A DNA stretch of 64,000 nt, taken from contig NC_052393.1 of NCBI RefSeq assembly GCF_009389715.1, positions 1,116,001 to 1,180,000 of the forward strand. The letters are read 5' to 3'. A program made the translations under genes and the position numbers. Of the stretch, positions 1-22,199 are shown one piece after another (within the stretch, counting starts at the first letter, position 1; the number at the start of each line of letters is the position of its first letter). The DNA is from Phoenix dactylifera (lineage: Eukaryota > Streptophyta > Magnoliopsida > Arecales > Arecaceae). The notes under the pieces were generated by a model. The model was not told where the DNA came from and ran no database searches. It was given only the letters and a program-made list of their open reading frames with translations.

Positions 1-813
1 TTTAACCTATAAGACCACCATCTTCTTGAGCCATCGAGGCGACCATCCTAGTGAAAATTATAAAACTTTTACATTAGATAAAAAAAAAGTTTTGCTATAT
101 GAAGTTTTGCCAAGTATCCTAATGGAAAGAAACTCGAGGATTAAATGATACTACTTTTGCTTGCTTAAGTTTTGCTATATAAAATTAATGTTTTGTTAGA
201 TGAAAAATCCATAATGCAAGCATATATCTTGTTTAATTTTACTGTAGTTGGTAACATGAGCTTCTACATTTTTGGCAGCTGAAAACTGGAATCTTTTCTT
301 TTCACCCATTTTATTACTTCTTCTAATGTATAACATGATGCTTTTTCAGGAGCTCCTTTTATTTTTATTGCTTCATTTTATTTTACTTTTTGTACGTGTG
401 TGCGGGGTTCTTGAATGGTCCAGTTCAGTATTGGAAGCTTGTATTGGGATGTTTTTATGATATTATTGGTGAATCATGTTAACAAAAATTACTATACTTT
501 GCCTTTATACTGTTACTAATGCAACGATAGTTATTTATATATAATTGGTTCTCATTTTTAATGTGAATAGGTCTTAATATTACTCAGCATAATCCTGACT
601 TGTAATACTGTTAATGATATTTTCAATTTGCAATAGTTCTAAATAGATGAAATGGTGGAGGTGAGTGTATGTCCAATGATAGGTGCATATATATTGAAGA
701 AAAAATTGTAAATAAACTAGTAGTAAATTATAAGACAATGGTGGTTGCTCATCATATCTGCTTTTCTTCCCAAGGAGATGTTGGTAACAATACTTCGATT
801 GTATTCTATATAG
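1..813 (+). other. Intron of the API-like gene (left edge of window)
   Basis: This AT-rich stretch precedes the first visible API exon and ends in a TATATAG acceptor. It contains only short, low-complexity open frames. I see no exon, RNA gene or transposon signature in it. Confidence 0.6.
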
Positions 814-1596
814 GTGAAAGATGTCATGAAGAAGCAGGAGGAGCTTCCAATCTGCAAGGAAGGAGATCTCATAATAGATCAGCTCATAGAGTTGACAAGC
901 AAAGGGTGTGGATGTTTGCTTGTTGTGGATGATGAGCACCATATGATCGGGACATTTACAGATGGCGATCTCCGGCGTACACTCGGAGATAGTGGTGAGG
1001 CAATCTTCAAGATCACAGTGGGTGAAATGTGCAACAGGTAAAGAGTTAAAATACTTGATTATCGAATTAGAATACTAGTACTTTTTGTATATTACATAGA
1101 CCTAGATGTGGTTATTTTAAGTAGCATTATGCTTGTTTTCTTGTATTTTTTTTATTGGAAAAGATAAAAGAAAATGATTTCTGATTTTATGATATTTCAT
1201 ATGAGTCCTGATTTAAATAGTTCTTGGTGATACTTCGTAGCTGAAAGAGAAGAAAAAGAAACTACCTAGGACTAGTATGGATGGTCATGTAACATAAATA
1301 AGATTCAAAGATGGGCATGAGTGCTTATTCTAATTGGTTGGCAAAGCTACTTCTGTAAATGAAGAAAAAGGTTGACAAAGGTGGTGGCAACCTTGGAGTT
1401 CGAGGATTTAACCAGTAGCCAAAAACGCGAATCAAGTGGGGCTTAATTTATGGGCACTCTTTCAATATTGACACATCAACATGCCCTTTTCATGGTTACA
1501 TAAGAGAATTCTGCAAATTTACATCCTATCTCCCTCATATTTAGCATTTCAGTATTTATCTTGTCAACATGATTTGTTGGCTGGAGTAGCTCAGTT

Positions 1597-1629
<33 letters not shown>

Positions 1630-2059
1630 AAGGTTCAAGCCCTTCCTCTAGCGTTTTTCTTTTCTCTTGTTTTTGTTACTTTATCACCAAACAAATGTTC
1701 TTTTCTTTATTTTTTTCTACTTTATCACCAAGCAAACATTATTTTCTTTTCTTTTTTTCCTTTATCACCAAATAATGTGTCTCACTGTTCTACAAACTTT
1801 CTGCTTTCTAAGATATATAGTTATATGCATTTATGCTTTATCACCAAACAAATGTTATTTTCTTTATTTTTTTTCTACTTTATCACCAAGCAAACATTAT
1901 TTTCTTTTATTTTTATTTTTTTACTTTATCACCAAATAATGTGTCTCACTGTTCTACAAAGTTTCTGCTTTCTAAGATAGTTATATGCATTTATGCTTTC
2001 TAAGATAGTATGTATGCAACTATAACTGCCATTCATATTCTACTGACCCCCACCACAAA

Positions 2060-2142
<83 letters not shown>

Positions 2143-2410
2143 GTTATTCATAATATATTAGTCGAGATATAACTTCTACTTAAGAAACTAATCCAGTACT
2201 GGTTCCATTGTATCGTCAGTCGGTAACATTTTCTTTCTCATTTGGTCTTTTAGATGCCCGAGAACAATCAGCCCTGATGCGATGGCAGTGGAAGCAATGC
2301 AGAAAATGGAGTCACCTCCATCTGCTGTGCAGTTTTTGCCCGTGGTCGACCATCAGAACATTGTGATTGGGATTGTTACCCTCCACGGACTGGTTTCTGC
2401 AGGCCTGTAA
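814..2410 (+). CDS. Arabinose 5-phosphate isomerase-like protein, last two coding exons (partial)
   Basis: Two coding exons are visible, 814-1037 and 2254-2410. They have AG acceptors at 812-813 and 2252-2253, a GT donor at 1038, and a TAA stop at 2408-2410. The joined reading frame gives the C-terminal 125 or so residues: [35 protein letters not shown], then [13 protein letters not shown] and a terminus in HGLVSAGL. These are the paired CBS domains that end the KpsF/GutQ family. The plant member (SETH3 in Arabidopsis) interconverts ribulose 5-phosphate and arabinose 5-phosphate, the first step toward KDO. The N-terminal SIS isomerase domain must lie left of the window; 1-813 reads as intron with no supportable exon. 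The assignment rests on recognising the family sequence. The exon joint is phase 2 and restores an Arg codon. Confidence 0.9.
1580..1653 (+). tRNA. tRNA-Asn (anticodon GUU)
   Basis: The 74-nt sequence folds as a standard cloverleaf. The acceptor stem GCTGGAG (1580-1586) pairs with CTCTAGC (1646-1652) with one G-U, and the discriminator is G1653. The D arm is GCTC/GAGC, the anticodon stem is TGTGG/CCACA around loop CTGTTAA (anticodon GTT), and the T arm GAAGG/CCTTC encloses TTCAAGC. There is no intron. The T stem and loop differ from the common plant copy as I recall it but remain fully paired and fit TTCRANY, so the gene looks functional. It lies on the same strand as, and inside, the last intron of the API-like gene. 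Confidence 0.95.
1654..1658 (+). terminator. RNA polymerase III T-run terminator of tRNA-Asn
   Basis: Five T residues directly follow the discriminator base. This is the usual Pol III stop signal, and T-rich sequence follows. Confidence 0.7.
1680..1995. repeat. Two-copy tandem duplication, period 157 bp
   Basis: The block starting TTTATCACCAAACAAATG at 1680 recurs at 1837 with the same order of internal words (CACCAAGCAAAC, AATGTGTCTCACTG, TTTCTGCTTTCTAAG). Differences are mainly in T-run lengths. It is intronic and lies just after the tRNA gene. The open frames across it are T-rich artefacts. Confidence 0.85.
2063..2138. repeat. (GA)38 microsatellite
   Basis: This is an uninterrupted GA run of 76 bp, about 115 bp upstream of the last API exon, within the intron. 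Confidence 0.95.
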
Positions 2411-3280
2411 ATTTAGTGCCATGTATGCTCTGTCCTCCCTTCTTTGTGTGTTTCTAAGTCACCAGGGTCCTAAGCTCCAAGGGTCTTGAGAATTAATGCT
2501 GTGTTTGTTAGGTCCTTCTGTTGATCTGGTTGAGGTTCACCACCCCTTTTGGTGGACTGACTAGGAGGGCATAATGCCTGGGAAACTCAGTCCTATGCTT
2601 CCCTATCTTTCTATGTATAGTTTTTTCCTTGTTTTGTTTCTTCTTCTCAGTCCTTTGGAGCTCTGTAACTTCAGCTGCCTTGAGCTGCTTGGAGGTGTGG
2701 TCTGAGGTGATTTAAGCACTGCTGTATTTGGCTCTTGAATAAAATATAATAAGAATGAGAGTTGCTCCCACTTCTCCTGAAAGACATTCTTACTCCTGTA
2801 TCTAAAACTTGCCTCTTGGATTAGTGGTGATAGGTGGGACAATAATGCATTGGTGGATGAAAATATAACATGAGCAATGTAAGTGTTGCATGCGTGCTGT
2901 GACTGTTAATAAAAATGGCTGGTATGAGGGTTTGAGCACATTGCATCTATGTCATAGTTCTAGCGACCAAAAATAATAGCCGTCGTTATTATGCATGCCT
3001 TACAACAGCCATTATTCAACCATCTCGCTATATTATTGGAATATTGTTTAATAATTATTTATTTAAATAAAAGATGCAATGGTGAAAAGTATTCCATTAT
3101 GACCTAGCAATAATAGTAAGTAATAGGAATATGTGTGATTGATAAGGTAAGTCAATACTTTTGATTTGGTGTAATTATGCACAGCTGCACTAACTCGATA
3201 ATACTTCAGCCCTGTAAATCTTGCAAGCTGCATGCCATTTTACCTTTTCTTTCTTCTTTTCTAAAAAAAATGTTTTTTAG

Positions 3281-3444
3281 TCAGGCATGAGGGAGGCGAT
3301 CTTCGCCTGGCCTGGGGTCAAGCTGTGGATGAGGTTGAATCTCTCATGGCAAAGAAGGATTCACCTTCTTTCATCCATAATGGTCGCTTTGAGATCTATG
3401 CAGATAGACCGATGAAAGAGTTTAAAGATCTATATGGAGCATGA
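3281..3444 (+). CDS. Terminal exon of an unrecognised gene (or gene fragment)
   Basis: A clean reading frame of about 53 codons runs from just after a T-rich tract ending in TTTTAG (3273-3280) to a TGA at 3442-3444. It reads HEGGDLRLAWGQAVDEVE, then a lysine/serine stretch, then FEIYADRPMKEFKDLYGA. The mixed acidic, basic and aromatic composition looks like genuine protein, unlike the low-complexity open frames nearby. The acceptor could be at 3279-3280 or at the CAG of 3282-3284. No matching upstream exon is seen between the API stop (2410) and 3280. It may be a pseudogene fragment, the last exon of a gene whose earlier exons I missed, or an alternative 3' exon of the API locus. I do not recognise the family. 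Confidence 0.45.
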
Positions 3445-4893
3445 CCCAACAGTTGATGCCGTGAAAGATGATCAATCATTCTTTCATGCAAAAGATAAAA
3501 CTTTGAACCCTCAAACCACAGCCTCTTGCTTACCACTTTTTACCGTTCTTAGCTTGGGTTTCTACAGCCTCCAAACGGCTCAAGTTTGTTCGCAGTGCAT
3601 TAAAAAGATAAAAAAAGGTCTACTTGGGTGTCTACGCCCTTATTTTGAAGCCGAGCAAGATGCAGAACATCATCATCATCTCTAATTGTTTTACCTCATC
3701 ATTGGTTTACACCCTTTAATTTATTGATATCACTGGAGAAATTCTTGTTCCTAAGTTCTTGTAGTCGCAAACCTGTGAAGTATGAACACAACACCACTAC
3801 GATATAGGGCTCTGGATCAAATCTGAACATGCCTCTGAGCCACCTCTAAACCTTATATTAATGTTTATCTGTAATATTGGAGTTCTATAGGATATTGCAC
3901 TTTAAAAACAAAAAGAATAGCAAGGACCTTAAAATAACGCATGCTTAACACGCTCGACGCATTGCCAGCATTCATGCAGAAAATCATACGATAAAATAAT
4001 TTAAGAGTTAAATATTTAAAAAATCAGCAAATTGTTGTTTATGTCTTCTCTACAAGTGAAAACTCCATGTTAAGGTGGTGAGGACATCATCTTGTGCTTC
4101 CATCATTGCATATAATAATACTTCAGAGAGATCTTGACGCAAGGAGGCGCCTAACCAGCCAAAAAGAAAAATGGTATGCTTTTGTCCATTAATTAATTCT
4201 TCAATCCAGAAATTACATTATGCCGCCAAGCTCTTTATTTCAGCCGTTGTCTTCATAAATCCACAACGAAATCCACAAGCAATGATCTATGAAACCCAAC
4301 ATGAATGAATGAATAATTGTTCTAAAATTCATAACGTTTGCACTAAGAAAATAAGGCCTTGCCCATCACCCGTTTGGTATCAATTTCCAGTAACATGATC
4401 TAGGAGTATTTGTCAAACTAGGAGTGTATTTATATGGACATAAAATAGAAGATCTTGTTGGAAAAGAGAGGTTACTTGCACTTCCTGTTTAAAAACCTGC
4501 CACGAGCATAGCACGTCTCCAAGAAGGAATTCTTCCACATATCATCTCAAAAGCAACTTCAATCAGGCTGCAGCTCTGCTGGTCAAGAGAAGCGTTAAAT
4601 AAACACAAAACATCATTTTGCATACAACAGCCTGCGATTGATCCATATTTGCTGATAACCTCAACTGAAGTCACATATCTCCAACAAATAAAAGCCAATC
4701 AAGTATGCATAGGGAAAAAATATATATTTAAAACAATTTTTGAGGTTCATGGATACAATTTCTGCAGCATATCTGAAACTTTTTCTGGAGTTGTGCCTAC
4801 TTTGTGCAAAAAAGAATGTCTGTACATCAGTTCAAAACCCTAAAAGAAAAGGTGCAGTATTACCTCTACAGAATAGGCAGAAACACAACTAAA
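3445..4893. other. Intergenic DNA between the + strand genes and the JmjC gene
   Basis: No coding exon, RNA gene or repeat structure was recognised here. The right part probably carries the 3' UTR of the minus-strand JmjC gene, whose stop is at 4894. No polyadenylation signal could be fixed. Confidence 0.5.
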
Positions 4894-16480
<11,587 letters not shown>

Positions 16481-17128
16481 CAACACTGAAAAAAAAAGCG
16501 ATTATATTAAATAGATGATCCCAGAAAATCTTCAAACTGATAACTCACAATCACACTATGGATTTGTGCGAACATAAGATAATGGCCTAGAATATCAGTC
16601 TTATCATAAAAAAAAAGAAGCATGCAACTTATTATAGCCAGCAGTGCAGATCTGAAAATACTAAAGAAGCACAAGCATTCCTTGAAATGACAATCATATA
16701 ATTGCAATTTGAATTACTACAAATTAAAGCTACTCTAAGGAACCATGAAAAGCGCGTGCACACGTGCATGCGCGCACAAAAAATACTGTAAATTCAATGT
16801 AAATAATATTAATGAGTTATTTTTTCATTTCCAATAGCCATCTTCTTATATGTGAAGGATTCAACAGCTATTTTTTTTTTTTGTTCCTGGGATGTTTGAG
16901 TGCCGTATAGAAAATAACATACAGTTTATGGATGAACTTCTTCCATATAAGAAAGCAAAACAACTATTTCCAGTTTGTCATAATGAACAAGATTTAGGAG
17001 GGAGGAACTAGAAGATACAGCAGAGGTGCTGTGATTCAGCATTATAGTCTCAAAGTTCCTATAATCCCTTCTGGATTGAAAAGCTGGATACAGAGAGAAA
17101 AAGGAAGGAACAAAAGAAAGAAAGAAAG

Positions 17129-17133
<5 letters not shown>

Positions 17134-17164
<31 letters not shown>
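17134..17164. repeat. Poly(G) run of 31 bases after a GAAA repeat
   Basis: Thirty-one consecutive G residues follow a (GAAA)n tract at 17114-17133. It lies in the probable 5' UTR intron of the JmjC gene, where the sense strand reads poly(C). Such a run is rare in plant DNA. It may be real or a sequencing or assembly length error. Confidence 0.85.
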
Positions 17165-17609
17165 CGCTTATAAATCTAACAGATCAAGAAAAAAAAAAAA
17201 TTTCACAGCCAGCGTCTGCAATCTATAACACAACCGTGTGCGACAGAGACCGTGGTGTATTGAGATCATCTTTTTCATAAACTTATTACAGAAAAATCTA
17301 TAATTATCAGATCCAGTGACCGATCCAGACGCCAAATAATTGGTTAGGGTCTGAAAATACCCCCTGTTCAACCCATGAAAACATCTCTGTTCGGCGACAG
17401 AATCCAGTCCAAAGATTCACAGAAAACAACAAAACAACATCTCGATTACCCATACCCATATCAGAATTCTTTGCATAAGACCTCACAGATCCTAGATTTT
17501 ATTAATGTTTTAACGAAATCATATGGACCAAAATATGACCAGCATGGAACTAATCAAAATTTTATGGAGAAAATAGGTGATGTTGGTCTTGATCAGACCG
17601 TCAACTTAC

Positions 17610-17940
17610 ATGCTCTTGAGAAGCCCACAGATCTTCTGTTGGCCTAAAGCGGTTTGAATTCAGCAATTCATTAACAATTTCCACAAAATCTTGTGAGATG
17701 AAAAATAACAAAAGTCAATAGTCCAGATCTGAGTAAAGGGAGAAATAGGGAAATATTCCAATTCCTCCAGATCTGAGCCCAACCCTAACCCTAATCAGCC
17801 TGCAAGGAGATGGTCCCGGGCCACCAAAACCGCAAGTCTTTAGGGAAAGTGGCTTTGGGGTGCAGCAGGACAACCCACCCTTTCCCCTCTAATAAATAAA
17901 TCAAACAAAATCTAAGAGAGAACAAGAAGATTTATAGACC
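17610..17940 (-). promoter_or_regulatory. Probable core promoter and 5' UTR exon of the JmjC gene
   Basis: On the minus strand a TATAAA lies at 17936-17931, which would place transcription start near 17900. A strong donor-like GTAAGTTG follows position 17610, and the acceptor for the first coding exon is at 16486-16488. A 5' UTR exon of about 17900-17610 followed by a 1.1-kb leader intron is therefore plausible. This is inference from signals only. Confidence 0.4.
17781..17795. promoter_or_regulatory. Telo-box (AACCCTAACCCTAAT)
   Basis: Two tandem telomere-type CCCTAA units lie in the probable 5' UTR of the JmjC gene. In plants such boxes in promoters or leaders bind TRB/Myb-type telomere-repeat proteins. 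Whether this one does is inference. Confidence 0.55.
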
Positions 17941-18704
17941 AGTAGGGAATCTGGGGGTGGCAAAAAAAAAAAAAACTTAAAATAAAACAGGGGGTTGGGG
18001 GAAATCAAGAAGATGGAATAAGATTAGAAGCCCCAAACCCAAGTCTACCAGTTCAATAACTCCTAACCAAATCAGAATAAGATTGGAATTTTCTTTTCTA
18101 TTATTATTACTATTATTTTACTATTATTGTTTGGAAGTGGGGACATCAAATTGGGATAATACAAAGCAAAAACTCACATATTTTTTTTCACGAGAAAGTA
18201 GTTGAGATTTAATGATCTCCGAATCAGGGCCATCCACGTAGCATTTGTTCTTTTGGGGGTAGATAAAGACCCGACGTTTATTAAGTTTCGGGTACGAGAG
18301 GATGAAGGATTAGCGCTGGAAGCTCCTGGAAGCTTCTGGGAATCTACGGGAACTACAGAGGAGGAGCGACCGATCATCATGCCATCATTGCCGTTGATCG
18401 CTGGATTTTCTCTTGGATCTCATAAGAGACCCCAGTGTTCTTCCGACCTTTGTCCAATCATTATCCTAAAGCCAATTTAGGTGAGTTTCAAGTCAAGTCG
18501 GAATAGAACCCGGCTTGACCTATACTACTCGTAGCCCTGGCTATATTCGGTAAAGGGCTTCAATGAGCTTAACTAGTCCATGCTTGAAAAAAATAACAAA
18601 AAAAATCTTGGCTTACGTAGAGATTAGAAGTTGTCAGATTAAGCTTTGTCTGAAGGAAAGTTTGACCAGCTTGCCCATAAGATTTTGATTCCTGATTTTT
18701 CTTG

Positions 18705-19153
18705 GGGCTCGTTTCGTTTGCGGAAAGTATTTTTTTTCCTAAAAATATGACTTCTGAAAAGCAGATTCTTGGAAAGAGGATATTTAGAAAAGTATTTTTG
18801 ACATGTTTGGTGGACAATGAAAAAATGACAGATTTCCAAAATGCTTATGTTTGGAAAAGTTATGTGTAATTTTTATTATACCTTTAATAAAAATTAAGTT
18901 TTTAATGTCTCTTTAATGCTGAAAGATTTTTTTTGGAAAAAAATAAAAATAGAATGATTTCCGGTTCACGTAAAAGTAATTTTTTCATGTTTCTCATGAG
19001 AAAGACTTTTCCATGAACGTGGGAATCATATTTTCATGGGAATACAACATTTTCATTTTTCTTCTTTAAAAACTCCAATCAAATAAGAAGCATCTCATTA
19101 CTTTTCCGTTGACCACATTTTTTTCCTTCTTTTCCTGCGAACGAAACGAGCCC
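18705..19153. mobile_element. MITE with GGGCTCGTTTCGTT inverted termini
   Basis: The left end GGGCTCGTTTCGTTTGCGG and the reverse complement of the right end (GGGCTCGTTTCGTTCGCAGG) match over about 20 bp. The 449-bp element is flanked by TTG on both sides (18702-18704 and 19154-19156), a 3-bp target duplication. The inside is AT-rich and non-coding. Ends and duplication length suit a PIF/Harbinger-like MITE, although that group usually duplicates TTA/TAA. Confidence 0.75.
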
Positions 19154-19156
19154 TTG

Positions 19157-20159
19157 AGAAAGAGAGGGAGAGAGGAACTAACTCTATATACTTTACCAGG
19201 AAAATAAAAGGTATAAAAGGAGGTAGACAAGGCCTAATATTAATGTTATATTCTTGATCATACACCTGCAATGCATTGCATGTTCCACAATATATTTCAT
19301 TCTTCTATTTTTTTTAGAAACTGATCACTATTTACGACTATTATCTTGACACCAAAGAATAGTTCGGCTTGCTCAAATTTTTTTTTCTTAAGTCACTTTT
19401 TTATCTCATAATTATCCTTCAAGTAAAAAATTGCCATCCTCTTTTTTTTGATCTTTTTGGATTTCTTTTATAATTCCAAGTCTTTGCTCTAATCTCCTCG
19501 CCTTCTCTATACTCCACCTGGGCAGATGCAGTGTGCCATTGTTAAATACTCTACTCTTTGTAGTGTAGACTTGGACGCAAGCAGTGTATAATTAATTAAC
19601 AGTTGTACAACCAGCCATATGAATGGCCGGATGATGACTTGTGCCAAAGGACCAACCATTTGGTTTCCCGTTTCCAATGTTAGTGCTCGATGGATCCAGC
19701 TCCTGATTGGACCTCACTATTTGTTTTTTATAGTTGGGCAAAGGCTTGGTATAGTTTATTGAAGTTTCAGCCCAATTGCAGGTCCGGTTGGCCTGTTTTT
19801 TAAATACTCACTATTTGTTTAAACTCTTCTTACATTATGGTTCCACCATTATCAAAAATTATATGAAATCTATTGAATCTTATGGAATAGAGTTGTTGCA
19901 GTCAAACCTCTACTAGCGGACTGTAATTGTAGAATAATAAAAAGCGTCCGCACGCCTACAGATGCAATAATTCTCAAGTCTTGAGGAGGATGGCCGTGGG
20001 CTTATCTGAGGTGACCTCTACTATTAAGACCAATAGACCTGACCTGGGCTCAACCTTAACCCATATAAGGAGCACAAAAGGGCCAGTTTTTTTGATAGAC
20101 ATATAATTGATGGAATTATACATAAAGTTGGCCTTACAAATTCCCTGATAGATGACAGT
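19157..20159. other. Intergenic DNA between the MITE and the copia element
   Basis: AT-rich sequence without a supported gene, RNA or transposon end. Confidence 0.5.
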
Positions 20160-20892
20160 TGTTAGAAAAATTAATTTTGGCGCGCGGCCCAAGATGCGCA
20201 TCTTGAGCATGCGCTTGCGCCCTCCGCGGACAGACCGCATCTGCGGAAGGTGCGGACGCATTGGCGGATTTGCCTCTTTGATGCTTTTTTGGGCCAATGA
20301 GACATTGGGCCAAGAGGGCTATAAAAACCCCCCTTTTCCTTTATTTTGGGGACGGAAAAAAAAAAGGGGAGAAAAGAAATTCTGAAAAAATTCTAAAAAA
20401 GAATATTGCTCTTCCTCCTCTTGGCCATTTTCTGATTTTATTTTTTGCGCCTTCATTCAGCGAAGTTCTATTTTATATTTGTTTTCTTTCTTTGCTGGAT
20501 CTGCAAGTCCGATCAGGCTCATATTGGTTTCTTCCGATACATACAGAAGAAGAAACTTTGGGTCATCGTATCCCGGAGGAGGATTGCCGGAAGATCCGTA
20601 CATGGGGGCAAATACTTCTTTAGGACAACATTAACGCGCTTCGATCTGCCTTCATTCAAGCTATCTCCATTTACCTTATTTCAAATTTAATATTAGTAGA
20701 TCTGTAGCACTTACAATTTATGATTTAAATTTATTGCATGTTCTATGGAATAGATTTCTTTTGTGCTCAAATAGATTTCTTTTGATTCCGAATAATATAT
20801 ATATATATATATATATATTATTTCTTTTTAAGATTATTCTATTAATTGTTATTATAGTTTTATTTACTTATTTAGGTGATATATTGCTAACA
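20160..20892 (+). repeat. 5' LTR of the copia element
   Basis: It begins TGTTAG and ends CTAACA, a perfect 6-bp inverted terminal pair. A GGCTATAAAAACCCC TATA region lies about 165 bp in. The sequence recurs at 25705. The first 200 bp are GC-rich with GCGCGC words; the rest is AT-rich. Confidence 0.88.
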
Positions 20893-20918
20893 ATCCAAAG
20901 AAGTATTTATTTTTGTTG

Positions 20919-21205
20919 GTAATCAATTATTCTAATAAGATAATAAATTATTCTAATATATAATACATTGAATTCTCAATTGCATTTGTGACATATTAGA
21001 TCTTAATTACAATAGTTGTTTTGCTAGCACAAACTTAGTAATCAATTATTCTAATAAGATGATAAATTATTCTAATATATAATTCATTGAATTCTCTATT
21101 ATATTTGTGACATATTAGATCTTAATTACAATAGTTGTTTTGCTAGCATAAACTTAGTAATCATTTATTTTAATAAAGTAATCAATTATTCTAATAAGGT
21201 AATAA
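20919..21205. repeat. Tandem repeat, period 119 bp, inside the copia leader
   Basis: Units starting GTAATCAATTATTCTAATAAG begin at 20919 and 21038, with a partial third at 21157. They lie between the 5' LTR and gag. The copies are nearly identical, so this duplication is younger than much of the element's decay. Confidence 0.85.
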
Positions 21206-21425
21206 TTTGCTTAACCTCCAAGAGGTTTATCATACCTCCATTTGGACTCCTCAAGGAGTAATTTTCAAATCCCATTCCAACGAAATTCAGAAATTGGTTA
21301 ATCCATAATAATTAATTTAAGTTTGCACTTAGACTTTTCTAAAAGTTGAATTTATGTGATATCTAGTGATTATATACACTAATTAATAGTGTCAAAGAAA
21401 AGCCAAAAGGACACCTAATGAGATT

Positions 21426-22073
21426 GACTATCATTGCATCTATAGAATCCTTGGTGCCCTTTCTGAGAGACTGTATGACATTTATTACACAGCCAAAAGT
21501 GCCAAAGAACTCTGGGACACCCTAAAAAGCGAATATGGTCTTGATGATGATGGGGTAAAGAGGTTCAAGGTCTCCGACTTCAATAACTTTAGGATGGTGG
21601 ACTCAAAGCCTATGAATGACCAAATCCATAATTTTGAAATTATGATCCACCAGCTTAGGGCTAATGGAACCAATTTGGATGAATCACTATGGGTAGCCTG
21701 TCTGATAGATAAACTACCTAATTCTTGGTCTGATTTTGCTAAGACTTTGAGCCATACCCAAGGAGGTCTCATCCTAACCCAAGTTTTGAACTCCATTAGA
21801 ATTGAAGAGCATCATAGGCTCAGGAGTAAAACCTCTACTGGATACAAAACTAATGCTTATAATGTAGAGGCCCCACCTAAGAAAAATCAGAATCGACCCT
21901 TCCGTCATACCCAAAATAAGTATTTCAAAAAGAAACCCTACAATCCTAAAAACCCTAACCACCACTATAATGGGAAACCTATCCAATCCTAGAAGTAGAA
22001 GAAGAAGAAAGAGAAAGACAGTGGTCGTTTTTGTTTTGTGTGTGGTCGGACCAACCATTTGTCTCCTCAGTGT
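21426..22073 (+). pseudogene. copia gag remnant with zinc knuckle
   Basis: An open frame from about 21426 to a stop at 21990-21992 reads YRILGALSERLYDIYYTA, KELWDTLKSEYGL and LIDKLPNSW. This is the UBN2-type gag of plant copia elements. After two stops the same region gives a CCHC zinc knuckle CFVCGRTNHLSPQC at 22032-22073. The coat-like gag protein packages element RNA. The N-terminal start is not visible and the frame is interrupted, so it is a pseudogene. Confidence 0.85.
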
Positions 22074-22199
22074 TTCTATAAAAAGACTGCACCTCTTCAA
22101 TCCAAGAAGAAAGGTCCAAACACAATCAGTGCTCAAGTCGACATAGTGACTTCCGGCACTGACTCCTTTGAGACTGCTTTAGGTCTATTTTCTTCACTC

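Noticed and set aside
1606..1980. 124-codon plus-strand frame overlapping the tRNA
   Set aside because: It is phenylalanine/leucine-rich translation of T-runs in the 157-bp tandem repeat and starts inside the tRNA gene.
3434..3685. 83-codon plus-strand frame
   Set aside because: It overlaps the end of the orphan exon in another frame and runs into a CATCATCAT repeat; no family resemblance.
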